A stretch of DNA of 64,000 bases from Aradus depressus (GCA_963662175.1 OY759221.1:37074045-37138044); one strand, 5' to 3'. Positions 1-11,342 are shown, numbered from the stretch's first letter. Program-made: numbers and translations. The notes: generated by a model from the letters alone, not told the origin.

Positions 1-30
1 GTTCTGGGGAAGTACTGTTGGGGATTCACC
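1..30 (+). repeat. 3' terminus of dispersed repeat family A
   Basis: The window opens with GTTCTGGGGAAGTAC, the right end of a repeat seen complete or partial about a dozen times here (for example 31858-32395, 39430-39905, 61683-62038). Complete copies begin TACTTCCCCAG and end CTGGGGAAGTA, so the ends are inverted repeats. If the outer TA is the target duplication, the family would be a Tc1/mariner-type MITE; that assignment is inference. The rest of this copy lies outside the window. Confidence 0.5.
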
Positions 31-869
31 GACGACATTTTTAATAAACTAACAATTAGCAACCACAATAAATTATAAGTGTGCTGTTTCTTTAGATTTC
101 TATGGGATGCTTGTAGGATCGTTCTTTTTTCTATTTCCAAATATGTCTTCTATATTCTGAAAATATTATGAGACGATTCCACGTAGTAAAACTCCTTTAC
201 GTAAATTAAAAAAAACTCTTAAAGAAAAAACAAAAAAAAAAACAAATACAAAGTAACTGAAATGAATAGAAAATAAATGAATAAACATTCAAAAACAGAG
301 ATTATAATTTAAAATCGTGAACGGATATTTTTGGGTTTCCCTCCCTGAGTTTTCCCTACTTTCTTTTTCAAAAGTTTTGATTTGTGCCACACTTAAGTAA
401 AAAGTTTTTACTGAAATTTATTATGTAGTCCAGTAGGAGCTCAACATAATGAAAAGTTTTTGTTCAACAATACACAAATAATGGTAATACACAACTGAAT
501 AACAATTGAATATAGATATACCTTCGAGGAATTATTCGGCAGATAATTTTATTATTGTTAGTTATTTCGTAATCATCATCTGAAATTGAAAAAAAAAATA
601 ATGAATAGGAAGACGCCTCACTGACAGGTTAATATAACCAGCTAAACTGGTTTGTCTGGTTTAAACAAATTGAGTGGTTTAAAACCGCCAGACTCGTCCA
701 GGTCACTGGGTCGGTTCGACTTGGCACTAATACAAATTCCCAGGGCGCCGCTCACAGCACAGCAGGATAAATGTTGTTTTTAGTTAGAATCTATTACATT
801 GTAATGATGTAAAGCAGAAAGACATAAGTTGGCAAAAAGCAATAAAACAACAGGAAGTTGGATGGTTCA
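31..869. other. No recognisable gene
   Basis: AT-rich sequence with short A-runs. I see no open frame with a recognisable protein, no RNA gene and no repeat that recurs elsewhere in the window. Confidence 0.5.
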
Positions 870-1790
870 ACGGCACCATATCTAGGCATCTATCGATGCA
901 AGGAAATACAAGAAAAATATCGATACTTTTATCCGATACCAAGTACTTTTGGTATCGATACTTTCTTTCGATACCAAGTAGGTATCTAATAGATATTACT
1001 GTATCGATTCAAAGTAGTCGTTTCAAATTTCAACAATTAAAAAAAATTATATAAATTTTTCAGTTCGTCAAAATCGTTCACCGTTTAAGTTCTTACAATT
1101 TTCTTTTATTTGTTGTTCCAGTAAAATAATGAACTCAAATTCCGGTCCACGGACAAATGACATATATCTATGGTGATAACCTCATGTGTGATGTGATCAC
1201 GTAGTCTGCGTGATGCGTCCTTATTTCTTACCTTATTTACATTAAATGGTTTATCGTTTGTGAAGGTATACGTTTGTTTAATTTTGAAAAGAACCGTGAA
1301 CATGATTACGATTTCATTATTTTATTTTATTTTTACATTCCATTTTGTCAATTACAAATTATAATGCCTCATCCTACGGCGAAAGTGCGGATTTATTACA
1401 CTAAGAACGTTCCGATCTCAGCGACTTGCAAAAAGTATTTTAAAATAGTGAAATATTGTCGGAATACGAATAGTCTCCAGTAGTTTTATATCCTTAGTAA
1501 AAATAAATTGTATGTTTATTGTTTTTTATTATTATATAGGTATATATAAATTTTAGACATGGTTTAAAATTAATAATAACGAAGTACTCGATGCAATACG
1601 ATTTTTATTTTATTAATTTATATACATTTATAGGTTTTTTAAAATTAATTATAACGAACTACTAGATTCAATCGATACGAGTATGTATCGATACTTTTTA
1701 TACGATACTTGTGTAGTATCGAACGTTTTATTCGATACTATTCATGAGTAAAAGTATCGATCCCGATATGAGTACATGTGCATTCCAGGA
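870..1790 (+). mobile_element. Decayed non-autonomous hAT-like element
   Basis: Both edges of this stretch (about 885-1015 and 1665-1775) are crowded with the motif TATCGATAC and its near variants in both orientations, a pattern typical of subterminal transposase-binding repeats in insect hAT elements. Between them lies a BED-finger-like remnant (1364-1483). I could not define clean terminal inverted repeats or an 8-bp target duplication, so the limits are approximate and the hAT assignment rests on the finger plus the subterminal repeats. Confidence 0.4.
1364..1483 (+). pseudogene. BED-type zinc-finger remnant of a hAT-like transposase
   Basis: The frame reads about 39 residues with the layout of a BED finger start: a KVRIYYTK block, then ATCKKYFKIVKY and RNTNSL, resembling the family pattern of an aromatic-rich start, a Cys pair, K, then a TxxL segment before the His pair. 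One of the two expected cysteines (C-x2-C) is missing and the frame stops before the His-x-His half, so the domain is broken. In intact hAT transposases this finger binds the element ends. The open frame continues upstream to 1274 without similarity. A chance resemblance is possible. Confidence 0.3.
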
Positions 1791-3059
1791 ACTCTAATGT
1801 TTTTCTTGAATTCATTGTGTTGATATTGCGAACTTTTTATTCTGACTACTTTAATAATTTATTCTCGAAAATGTTTTTTATGCCCATTTCCCCCCTTCTT
1901 GATTATTCTTTTCTAAGTCGATCAGTTCAGTTTTAAAAGTTTGGGGGAAAAAAACTGGAGGTGGTGAGCGAAGAGTCAGGGGTTGAATTGAGCCCAATGG
2001 ATATTGGGTTTTTTTCAATTATGCGCCAGTTACTTCAATTGATTTGGAGCGCCCATTCAGTCGATACAATTAATTTTGGGGCCAGACAGGTGATCCTTTT
2101 TGTTTGAAAATTTAAAAAAGTTATTGTGTGTAATTGTAACAATTTTTCTCTGTTTAAATAATTTTTTATATTACTATATTTTTTTCTTATATTTTTTTAT
2201 TAAATAAATTTTATATCTATAGAGATTTTCTACTACTTCTGTAGTTTATTTTATTCTATACGTACTTTTTTCCTTTGCAGCCTTTCGCATATTTCTAGAA
2301 TTTAATTGCATATTTTTCCAAATATATTTGCATATTTTGCCAAATATATTTGCATATATATGTACATATTTCGCTGTTTTTATTGCATACAAATCACAGC
2401 CCTAGTAATCATTAAGTATTTATATCTCCTGCAGCCAAGTGAAACTAGCCTCATTGATATTTCTACTGTCTAAGTTAGGTATTTAACTTCTAGCAAATAA
2501 CTAGAATGAACGGAGAAGAACTAGTTATGCATGGACGTTGATTGGAAAGTGAGATGGAAGTCGTTAATTTAGCGTAAAGAGCAACCTTTGAGCAGTCATC
2601 TCGAGTGCGATTTAGAACAATTGGCCGGAACAAGGAAGGTCAGAGGAAAGACAAATGACTTTATCTATAGTTTAATTATCACACACTAGAGGTCTCGCCT
2701 CCCGTATCTGCCACACGTCCCGATCCAAGTGTCCATCCAAGTGTCTGCAACCGGGTGGTCCCTGATCCCTCTGCTAGGGTCACGACATCATCTCTTCATT
2801 GGAGTCACCTTGCCCTTATTTCAGAAACCGCTGGTGTGTTTCCGCAGGCTATTCTCAGCTCTTCGTTGAATTTGATCCCCACGCTGAAACTATGATTCTT
2901 CTTAGCAGCCAGCAAGGAGAGTAAAACCGACTTTGATTGTTGATCTGTAAACTTTAAATTTCGTAACATTACTGATCTTAAGAAGTTATCTGTTTGAGTC
3001 TCTACATGGGACTTAGGTTCGTCTCATTGCAATGTAAGACTCCATCCAGTGTAAATGCC
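1791..3059. other. No recognisable gene; short AT tandem repeat
   Basis: AT-rich, with a two-copy repeat of about 24 bp containing AAATATATTTGCATATTTT around 2310-2360. The block 2690-3000 is less AT-rich and looks like old coding-derived repeat DNA, but all frames are broken and I do not recognise a protein. Confidence 0.4.
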
Positions 3060-3130
3060 TTCTCCCCAACCCTGCTTATTCATAGCTCTGATGATATAAA
3101 ATATATCGAAACGTTGACGTTTGAATAGTG
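3060..3130 (+). other. CTGATGA-hairpin-GAAA motif (ribozyme-core-like repeat end)
   Basis: CTGATGA at 3088-3094 is followed by a small AT hairpin and GAAAC at 3108-3112, then GTTG and ACG. This is the arrangement of the conserved hammerhead core (CUGANGA, stem II, GAAA, stem III). The same layout, with different but still self-complementary hairpins, recurs at 10861, 11236, 16228, 60102 and, on the minus strand, near 16163-16185 and 35720-35748. A continuous stem I next to the core is not evident here. It is more safely called the end of a Penelope-like or other retroelement repeat. Confidence 0.3.
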
Positions 3131-3324
3131 TTTTCTTCCATCTTTGACTCAATATTCCTACAATATTCCTCAATATTCCTACAATTAGAATTTACTAATC
3201 AACAATAATAATAATAAAAATATCTCCGTGAAGTCATGAAGAATATGTACAAAATATTGAGTATGTATACAATGAGAAAATAATTACAAAGATAGAATTA
3301 GTCGTCGCTAATGACCCTGCAGTC

Positions 3325-3550
3325 GATGAGACGTTGAATAACAAGGAAAAAAAAAATAAATAAATAAAAAATAGAAATAAAAAATAAAAATAAAATAATA
3401 TAATAATAATAATAAGAAAAAAACTAAGAATATAAAAAATTAGGTTTAAAAAAAATATGTATAATAAATACATACATAAAAAAAATAAAAAAATAATAAT
3501 ATAATAATAATTCAAATAAAAATAAAAATAAAATATAATAAATAATATTT
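3325..3550. repeat. A-rich simple sequence (AAAAT/AATA)n
   Basis: Irregular runs of AAAAATAAATA and AATAATAAT. The 112-residue open frame across it on the minus strand is almost all F, Y, I and L and is low-complexity read-through, not a gene. Confidence 0.8.
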
Positions 3551-3589
3551 CGTAAGAAAATTGATGATTCATCTTTTGAAGCGCTATAA

Positions 3590-4165
3590 GATCGTTCGTA
3601 TTAGTCTTATTTCAAACAAAAAGGCATTTCGTTAGTTCAAAATTTAATAAGGAACATTTTTGTCATTTGTCAATTTTTCGTTAGAACGGACCCTTTTTGC
3701 GTAAACTAGCAAATGTAAAAAAAAGGTATTTTAAAACGACAATTTAGGACGGTTTTCGGCATGTATCTCGCAAACTGAGTGACCTTGGAAAATAGTATTG
3801 GATATACTCGTAAATATACCTTTCAGTTTTTTCTCTACAACTTTCATTTGAGAAGATTGTTGATTGGGTCATAAATATAAGCAATATCTTGTAAAATACA
3901 CGAAGACCCCGAAGTAAAGTGGTCTTAATTTTCGTCTGATTTCGGCCAAAATCTAATCAGAAAGTTGGCACATATTATATCTTTAACTTCTATTTTAGAT
4001 TTTTATTATAATCTTTATTTCCACACAGTTGCAATCACATACACACAGACTGACATCAATCACAACATGCTCAGGACACTGAAACGTGAAATTCCGTTGA
4101 AAACTCGATCCCGGATTTTCGCCCAATTACAATACTTTCTTATACTAAAGATATACCTAATAAAA
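3590..4165 (+). repeat. Dispersed repeat family C copy
   Basis: Shares blocks such as CCCCGAAGTAAAGTGGTCT and the terminal GAAATTCCGTTGAAAACTCG with a copy at 24650-25045 and with partial copies near 28085-28345, 38142-38495 and 42880-43041. The right end (CAATACTTTCTTATACT) resembles the inverted start of family A, so A and C appear to share terminal sequence. It codes for nothing that I recognise; the 67-residue frame at 3965-4168 lies in this repeat. Confidence 0.55.
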
Positions 4166-4390
4166 TAAAAATGACCAATACCGACTTCCAACGCGTTATG
4201 AGGACTTCCGTTTATGCCCTGTAATATTTTACGAATAATTAGATTACAAGATTAATGAAGATCCTGTGTTAATTTAACAAATTTTCTCTCCAATTCAAAC
4301 AAGTCTTACCTGGTCCTAACGAGAAATGTTAATATTATTGCAGCGATCTACCGTAAAGTTGTGAACAGGAAGCCGAAGTTCTAGAGGTGA

Positions 4391-4409
4391 GGGGGGGGGG
4401 GGGGGGGGG
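4391..4409 (+). repeat. Poly(G) run, 19 bases
   Basis: An uninterrupted G tract, soon followed by a second G run. Such runs recur through the window (19.8, 20.6, 40.6, 44.1, 57.1 and 59.2 kb) and are places where the assembly length may be wrong. Confidence 0.9.
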
Positions 4410-4744
4410 AAGGGGGCCCAAATCGATATAAGTTAGTTTGGGAAATTTCATTTGACCAAGGGACCTTGCCAACTTTATAACGGCAACTCTCCCACTCAAA
4501 TCAAAATTCAATCTAACCAACCATCCAAGAAAGGCGTTTTTTTTGAACCGTACCATGAAATGGTGTAGGCATGACCCCGCCCCTCAATCTAATTATTTTT
4601 TATTTCTCAACTCTATAATAAAATGCATTGCATACACTGCCCCATAATTACTAAACTTAATTTTTTATTTACTTTCCCAACTATATTCGAAGTACAGGGG
4701 TAGTTATGCAATCGATTAGAAAATCGAGTTGCATGTTTTCCTAC

Positions 4745-4865
4745 GATGTCCCCAACCCAAAGACCCCAACCCTAGGTGAATACAAATTTAGGGTAGGCAA
4801 AATTTGACTTATGTCCACCAGAGGGACGAAAAAGCTCTTGGGCATGAGTCACAATAACTAACTTT
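4745..4865 (+). repeat. tRNA-SINE fragment (3' body, internally deleted)
   Basis: Matches the SINE body from AAGACCCC through TTTAGGGTAGGCAAAATTT to GGGCATGAGTCA, with the stretch between the ACCAGAG block and the tail shortened. The tRNA head is absent. Confidence 0.7.
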
Positions 4866-5740
4866 ATCGATACAGTAAATATTAAATACAAAAATATCGA
4901 TATACCTATCGTTTATCGATACGCTGGCAGTGTGGAGGTTGAGGTTAGTAGGCCGGAGGGTCACCGCACCGCACCTCAGTCGGTACTTCCCTTTCACACG
5001 GTTTTACTTTCTGTCTCACGCCTATCCCAGGTTCTGACAAGGCATCCACTAGACTGTGACTCCGCTATACGTATATCCTCTAGGATCAATTAAAATTGAA
5101 ATTGAAATCATTAATGTGCTCACTCAGTTTGTGACATCTATTTTCATGAAACACACCGACCAGAACACAATTTAGGGGTCGTTCAAATTCTTCAGTATAA
5201 TATATATTACAATTTTTCAAAAATCGTTTTTGTAAAATGGAGGGTCAAGTTCGTAAACTAGAATAATTAGTCCACCGGAAGAGGGGAGAAGGGAGGACGA
5301 ATTTTTAAAATTCGTAATTTTGTGAAAACACTTATTTAAAAAAAATATTAATGGTCAATCCATGTCAAATCAAACAGAAAAAAATGGCCATGTTTGTTCC
5401 TTTTATGAATTTAAGTAAGGATATAAAATTTTTTTGCTCTATCTCAAGCGGTTTAGGTTTTACAGTCTGTTAAAGTTTTTGGAATTTCACGGTTTTATCG
5501 ATCGGGCGGAGGTTTTTTTTATAGAAAATAAATGATATCTCCCTTGTTTACCAACCAATGTTGATGAAATTTTTTATGAGTATACATCAATATGTAAGAA
5601 GTCCAAAAAAAATTAATTAAACCTGCAAGTATCTATACATAGATAGAAAAAAATCCAAAAGTTTTATTTATAGATCTTTTAAAATGAAATACAGAGTTCT
5701 ACGCTAAGTGGAATATCTTCAAAAGAGAAAAGGATAATCA
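4866..5740. other. No recognisable gene
   Basis: AT-rich and repetitive in texture, with no protein or RNA gene seen. A short TATCGATA cluster at 4862-4922 resembles the subterminal motif of the hAT-like element at 870-1790. Confidence 0.45.
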
Positions 5741-5744
5741 AAAA

Positions 5745-6012
5745 AAAAATGGTATTCTTGTTCTACAAGATACGCTTTACCACTCGAAAAAATAAAATGA
5801 ATGGGTGTCGGACCATGGTTGAAATATGGAATGACCCAAATATAAACTGGTTTATCGTCGTTCATAGTGACCAGAAGAAAGAATGTGGAAGTGTCTCGAA
5901 ATATTATCAAAAAATGAAAAAAGAAGTCACCTCTGGAAAAAATGCCGGAAATCAACATAGTAACATCCCAGAGAAGTTTAAGAAACAAATTATTATTATT
6001 TCTATTTTATAA
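5745..6012 (+). repeat. Repeat segment shared with the inverted repeat at 27.2-27.4 kb
   Basis: The block around 5850-5955 (GTTCATAGTGACC, GTGTCTCGAAATATT, CACCTCTGGAAAAAATGCCG) recurs at 27328-27412, where it also has an inverted partner. Open frames of 87 and 89 residues on opposite strands cover it, but neither resembles a known protein. I treat both as chance frames in a repeat. Confidence 0.5.
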
Positions 6013-6900
6013 TAATTATATAAATTAATTATATATAATATAAGTTATTTATATTGTATTCATTAAAAAAATTCTTCTCCCCCTTTCCCCAATAACCCCA
6101 CTTCCCTGCCCCCCTCCCCTCGCTACTTCCAGCTTTTTACATTACTTGATATTTTCACCGAAAAAATGTTGATAGTGAAAATGTCTTTCATTGTTGTCCC
6201 ATTGTTTCATAATTTGACAAATTTGAGAAAATCATCTTGAATGCTCATCTATTCATAGTGGCGTAGCCAGAGGGTAGTCTCTGAAACGACCAACATTTTT
6301 TTCACTCCCTATCCTGATAAATGAGGAGTGTCATTCTCCTTTTTCTCAAAAAAACTTGTTGATTTAGATAAGTTGGATATATGTTAAATTTTCTCCCCGT
6401 TTCTCTTTTTAAAAAACGATATGATCTCCATATTCATCTATTTTGCAATGTTCATGAAAACAGTGCGTCAGCAGTTGACAACTTTCCTTTCGATGTCATC
6501 AGATTTCAATGAGAAGGACTGTTGCTGTTTTTTTGGTCTACATACAAAATGAGAACTAAAGTGAAACTGAAGAGAAAAGCTCCCCCCCCCCTCCCACCGC
6601 AGCCTCCCCCCTCGTCAATCATGAGAAGAGACGGCGAGCCAAGGTCGTTCAGACAGCCGGAAAATCGTGGCTAATCGTGGAAATCCAGGGAAAGTAAACT
6701 GCCTCTGTTTAGTGGAAGAAGAAAAATAAGCACATTTCCTTTCTTTATCCCTAACCAATTCTCAATTCTATACATTTGTACTTCTCCATCTCTTATACGA
6801 AGTAAACGTAATGCGTCAGAAAATCGATCGTTGAGTTTTCAGCAGAATTTCATGTGTCTCGATCCTCTGTATGTATCTTTGAACTGGATAACTGCCGTTA
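6013..6900. other. No recognisable gene; C-rich patches
   Basis: Contains pyrimidine-rich strings near 6075-6120 and 6580-6610 and a GTGGCGTAGCCAGAGG string at about 6259, a motif often found at ends of hAT-type MITEs (compare 62103). No gene is recognised. Confidence 0.4.
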
Positions 6901-6904
6901 GAAT

Positions 6905-7435
6905 GAATATTGTGATGTAAAAAAAAATTACACACATTAAGATTATTAAAATATTACAAAATCAATTATCATATGTATAAAAACAGCTGTTAGGAATGAA
7001 GTAACTTAATTAGTGAATAAATATATAAAGATGGACTGTTCTAATAGAGTGAAGGAGTCGAAGTTGAGACGTGGAAGTGGACAGGCTAGAGAAAGGTGTT
7101 TTTAGGCTTGAGGTAGTGAACCATGTAAGAGTGAAAATAACAGTGAAGTACTGCGCAAAGGTAATTTTATTTATTTATATGTTTATATGCCCAAAATAAC
7201 ATTGAATTGAAGAATGGCCACAATATTTAAAAATAAAAAAGATTAAAAGTAGAAGTAGAAACTATTTTGTGAGATTTTTTTTATTGTTTTTTAAAATACG
7301 TACACTTCAAAATTGCACGTTTTAATCGATATTTCCTCAGGGCCCTTTTCGGAAATTACTGTAGAAATCAAAATTTAGTAGAAGACCAGCTACAATTTCT
7401 ACAGGAAATGTGGTAATTTTAATTATTTATTTATT
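6905..7435 (+). repeat. Dispersed repeat family B, LTR-like, sense copy
   Basis: Shares long stretches with 30865-31345 (same strand) and with the opposite-strand copies at 23470-23965 and 29380-30197. Landmarks are a TGTGATGTAAAA start, a core-promoter-like TATAAAAACAGCTGTTAGG, AATAAATATA, the block GTGAAAATAACAGTGAAGTA, and an end near TTTCTACAGGAAATG. A TG start, TATA box and AATAAA order is what an LTR looks like, but I see no primer-binding site or internal gag/pol region, so solo LTR is only a suggestion. Confidence 0.5.
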
Positions 7436-7485
7436 TTAATTATTATTAATTTTGTTTATTTGATTTTATTTAATACCATTATTTA

Positions 7486-7801
7486 TAGGTTAGGTTAGGT
7501 TTTATGACTCATGCCCGGGCTTTAACTACGAGGTCATATCGCCTACTACCAGAGCGCTCTTTCGTCACTCGTGGACATGAGCCCGACTCTACTGTGGGAG
7601 TCCTAAATTTTGCCTACCCTAAATTTTTTATTCACGTAGGGTAGGGGTCTTTAACGAGTACCTGACATCGTACAGGCTCGGGGACCATCGCTTAACCTCC
7701 CATCCGAAGGACGGCGTGCTTAAGTTTATTTTACCTTCCAGATAAAATAAACTAAGGGCCTCGGTCGGGTTACGAACCAACGTTCTTGAGCTCAGAAGTC
7801 C
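7486..7801 (-). repeat. tRNA-derived SINE, nearly full length
   Basis: On the minus strand it runs from the tRNA-related B box, through the ACGCCGTCCTTCGGATGGGA and CCTACCCTA blocks, to GCCCGGGCATGAGTCATAAA and an (AACCT)n tail. The first bases of the tRNA head (A box) are missing. The AACCT tail reads as TTAGG repeats on the + strand at 7486-7500. Confidence 0.85.
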
Positions 7802-8125
7802 ATTATTTATATTATCACATTTTATCAACACGAAATTTTGATATGTGTATTCAGAACCCTTTAAGGACGACATCTATTGAGTTAAATCGGCTAAAGGGAA
7901 ATGAAGGATTAGGGGGAGGATTAACACAAAACCTCCAATAACTGTCGAAGTAATGAACATATCGGACATAAAAGTTTATATGTTATTCCAAAACCTTTTA
8001 TGGACGATAACTATTAATTTTCAGTCAAATCGACCTAAGGGAAGGGGGCATGATAGGAGGGGCTCAACTCAATAATCCTAATAACTATCAACTTCGCGCT
8101 GGAGAAGTACATTTCCGGTGAATCA
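7802..8125 (+). repeat. Family A copy, 3' half
   Basis: Carries the family A blocks around ATTCAGAACCCTTTAAGGACGA and the AAATCGGCTAAAGGGAA string, and ends in a degenerate GGAGAAGTACATTT. The flank GGTGAATCAACG resembles the sequence that follows other copies. Confidence 0.55.
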
Positions 8126-8149
8126 ACGTCTTTTTTTTTTAACTTCACT

Positions 8150-8560
8150 ATATTTCTCTGAGTTTTGTAATCTAATATAGAGTTAAATTTTCACTGAAAC
8201 TGAATTTTTTCCGACCGCATGAATAACAAATATAGGAAAAAATTCATAACTATGTGTATCTTTGCGTGTATCATGACAACTGCCGACATAATGAATATCT
8301 CGGCACGAAATATATTATATGTGTATTAAGGCATCCTAGAGTAAGACTACTATTGATTTTGATTTTCTGCCAAATTGGCCAAAGGATAGAAGGGGTTCAA
8401 AGTGGGGGCTTAACTCAAATATCTTAATAAACCCCAGATTAGTTGAACATTTTGATGCAAAATGTTGTATATTGATTCAGAAGTTGATAAGTAAAACATT
8501 CACACATTTTCAGACACATCGCACCATGGAAATAAAGGGTTTAAAGGGTGAACGAAAACA
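8150..8560 (+). repeat. Family A copy, decayed
   Basis: Has the family A order: a TTTTCACTGAAACTGAATTTT block, then GACCGCATG, CGACATAATGAATATCTCGG, a CAAATTGGCCAAAGG block and a degenerate right end. Divergence is high and no open frame is conserved. Confidence 0.45.
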
Positions 8561-8669
8561 TTATTATTTATTAATTATTTTATTTTATATTTTTTGAGAA
8601 ATATTAACATTTTTACAAAAAGAGAGATAGAAATAAAAATTATGTTTAACACTGGAAGAAATCGCAATA

Positions 8670-8830
8670 TATTTTACTTTCCCAGCTACACGAAGTATAG
8701 GGTAAGTTATGTAATTGGTCAAAAATTCGACGCAGAATTTTCAACGGAATTTCATGTTTTCCGACCTCCAGATTCCAAAAATTCAAAAAAAAATGTTTGT
8801 ATGTGCCTGTAAACACGATAACTCCCAATA
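8670..8830 (+). repeat. Family A copy, 5' portion
   Basis: Begins TACTTTCCCAGCTACACGAA and continues through GTTATGTAATTGGTC, TTTTCAACGGAATTTCATG and the ACACGATAACTCCC block before breaking off. Small open frames on both strands here are within the repeat. Confidence 0.6.
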
Positions 8831-8910
8831 GTAAAAAAAAAAATCATTTGCAATACATTTTAAGCAACGACTGCCATTTTGTTTTAGTCTATACAATATA
8901 CATATACAGA

Positions 8911-9213
8911 GAGGGCACCGGTAGCTCAGTGGTATGCGTGCTTGACTTCTGAGCTCAAGATCGTGGATTGAAAACCCGACCAAGGCCCTTATTTCATTTT
9001 ATCTGGGAGGTAATATAAACTTAAGCACGCCGTCCAGCGGATGGGACGTTAAGCGATGGTCCCGAGCCTGTACGATGTCAGGTACTCGTTAAAGACCCCT
9101 ACCCTTGGTGAATTAGAATTTAGGGTAGGCAAAATTTAGGACTCCCATAGTAGAGTCGAGCTCATGTCCACCAGAGTGACGAGAGAGCGCTCTGGTATGA
9201 GTCATAATAACTA
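8911..9213 (+). repeat. tRNA-derived SINE, full length
   Basis: Starts with the tRNA-like head: A box within GGTAGCTCAGTGGTATGCG and a mutated B box in ATTGAAAACCCGACC. It then shows AAGCACGCCGTCC, TTAAGCGATGGTCCCGAGCC and the ACCAGAGTGACGA block, and ends near GAGTCATAATAACTA. The internal RNA polymerase III promoter would have driven the source copy; the B box here is damaged. Confidence 0.85.
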
Positions 9214-9585
9214 AATATATATATAGACTACCAGAATCCCTTTAGCTTCGTTGTAATCGGGTCAAAAACAAATCGAAAACACTATGAGAAGCGAGACAAA
9301 TAGCACGAAGTAGATACAACCAACTTTCACGAACTTCAAGACAAAAATAATGCTATAGAATGCTCTGCAAAAGATACTATTATTCACTGCATAAATCTGT
9401 TTGATCCTAAATCCATGGTATCTCTGGAACCACAGTGCTTCCATCCAAAGTCCTTATTATTTATGTCTTGACAGAGCTTCCACAGACCTTTCTTTATCGA
9501 AGAAGACAAATCCTGACTGATGCCTTTAAGAAATTCTATTTCTCCCTTACCACAGATCCCAGAATAAACCTCTTATCTTTTTCCC
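9214..9585. other. No recognisable gene
   Basis: Moderately AT-rich sequence between a SINE and a family A copy, with nothing recognised on either strand. Confidence 0.5.
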
Positions 9586-10030
9586 CTCTACTTCTCTAGC
9601 TGTACGAGGTATAGGGTAAGTTATAGAATCGGTTTGAAATTCTTTGTTGAGTTTTCACAGGAATTTCACACGAAATTTTATATAGAACTCTATAAGGACG
9701 ATATCTGTCGACTTTCAGCCAAATCGGTTAAAGGAAAGTTTGGGATTTAGGGAGGAGATAACACAAAAACCCCAATAACTCCTCTAAGTAATGAATATAT
9801 CGTCAGGAAATTTGATATTCTAATACAAAATCCTATAAGCACATCATGTATCAATGTTCAGTTCAATCGGTTTGAGAGAAGAGACCAGAGGACGTCGTAC
9901 TCAAAAATCTTAATAACTGTCCATGTAACTAATGAATCTTCAGAAGTCCTTGGGTAAAACATCGATATATTTTCAAATAAATCGGTAGATTAGTTTTAGA
10001 GAGACAACGAAAACTTAATTGATTAACTGG
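9586..10030 (+). repeat. Family A copy
   Basis: Begins TACTTCTCTAGCTGTACGAGG and follows the family order (TCACAGGAATTTC, AAGGACGATATCTGTCG, AAATCGGTTAAAGG, ATCATGTATCAATG). It ends in an AACTTAATTGATTAACTGG block without a clean right terminus. Confidence 0.6.
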
Positions 10031-10115
10031 CGCTGATGAAGCAGATTACAGGCAGATTCACAGATGACCCTTTTCTGCGTCGATTTATTGAATTGACGAT
10101 ATAATCAGATAGCGA

Positions 10116-10192
10116 GATCGCCAGTAGCTCAGTGGTATGCGTGCCTTCTTACTGAGCTAAAGGTCGCGGGTTCGTAACCCGGCCGAGGCACA
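10116..10192 (+). repeat. SINE tRNA-like head only
   Basis: CAGTAGCTCAGTGGTATGCG and GGTCGCGGGTTCGTAACC are A- and B-box-like, but the stems do not close into a cloverleaf and the usual SINE body does not follow. It is best read as an orphan SINE head rather than a tRNA gene. Confidence 0.6.
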
Positions 10193-10850
10193 CAAACTCT
10201 GAACACTTTCACCACACACATCCTCTCAAGTCATTATAATTTTTATTTATTATTTATTTAGGTATACATATAATATAGGTTATTTTATTACTATTTTTTT
10301 TTTTTTTGTATTTTATTTATAAAGAAGCAACTGTTGCTAGGGTGCAACAACCAGCATCTATGATGGTAAGTAGTGACATGTTGGCGTGAATGGCATGTGA
10401 GAGGAAGGCCACCCAGTGGTAGGTAGGTCCTCGGGACGAAAATTTATCTTAATTCTTAGGACAAGAACAGAAAAAAGAAAAATTACTAAAGAAAAAAAAA
10501 TAATAATAATGAATAAAAAGGAATTGAAAGACAATTTTGATGGATGGGTAAAAGAGATGACAAAAGTAAAGGAAAATAATGTAAATAAAAAAAAATATTA
10601 AGAACGAATAGGATTTAAGGTGGCAGTAAGTCGCGGTTCCATCTTCTCTTCAACCTTCGTGGGGGGTTTTGTGGTATTGTGAAGATAAAGTACGTATTAC
10701 TAATTTAAAAAAAATATATATATTTATTTTTTATTTATTTTATTTTTTTCTCTTTCATTTATTTAGAAAAATTGTTTCCATCTCTTTTTAACATTATTAT
10801 TTAGTATCTAGTTATATCATTGTCCATAATGACTAATTCGTTTGGTGTAT
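10193..10850. other. No recognisable gene; A-rich and T-rich strings
   Basis: Contains simple A- and T-rich runs (10290-10320, 10480-10600, 10710-10760). The 61-residue open frame at 10416-10601 is Lys- and Asn-rich read-through of A-rich DNA and has no recognisable domain. Confidence 0.5.
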
Positions 10851-10990
10851 TCTGTAGGCCCTGAAGAAGGAAATAAATAGTTTCCGAAACGTTGGCCAAA
10901 TATTGAGTTTTCATTTACACGGCAGAATCTCAAATTCCTTCTACATTGAAAAGATAATGTCGACTCTACTAATCACCCTCAATTTATCTT
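10851..10990 (+). repeat. Repeat end with CTGAAGA-hairpin-GAAACGTTGG motif
   Basis: CTGAAGA at 10861 is followed by GGAAA, a 7-base loop, TTTCC and GAAACGTTGGCC, then a block ending GAAAAGATAATGTCGACTCT. A reverse-complement copy lies at 35640-35760 with GAAAA/TTTTC in the stem, so pairing is kept while the sequence changes. Likely the end of a Penelope-like or related retroelement; see findings. Confidence 0.45.
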
Positions 10991-11224
10991 ATCTGGGAGA
11001 TAAAAAAAAAAAAACCTCTTCGTACTTCTTACTTAATGCTTTATACCTAGATCTTAGAAGGGGTCACACATTTGAAATATGGGGACCGCCTTGTCATAAA
11101 ATATCTCACAGCTTGACAATTTAGCTTAGTTAGGAATGTCTGACGTCATGGGGCACACCAGGGGGGAGGGTAAGGGGTTCCTCGAGAGGCTGACATTCTG
11201 TAATATTAACTTAGTCTTATCTCT

Positions 11225-11330
11225 TATGCTTTTGGCTGAGGATGTTAGAAATACCGAAAGTACTCCCATGTATATATAGTTAGTGAAATTAGACAATATC
11301 ATAAATAAACAAGTTTTATTTCTTTCAAGT
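11225..11330 (+). repeat. Repeat end with CTGAGGA...CCGAAAGTACT motif
   Basis: GGCTGAGGATGTTAG and ATACCGAAAGTACTCCCAT are followed by an AGACAATAT block and an AATAAACAAG string. The same series occurs at 16216-16319 and, inverted, at 16098-16189. Confidence 0.5.
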
Positions 11331-11342
11331 TAATCTTCGTAC

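Noticed and set aside
3234..3572. 112-residue hydrophobic minus-strand frame that could look like a membrane protein
   Set aside because: It is a read-through of AAAAT-type simple sequence, almost only F, Y, I and L.
5719..6012. Overlapping 87- and 89-residue frames on opposite strands
   Set aside because: The DNA recurs as a non-coding inverted repeat at 27.2-27.4 kb with frames broken there.
10116..10192. Possible tRNA gene
   Set aside because: A- and B-box-like strings are present but acceptor and anticodon stems do not pair; it matches the SINE head.
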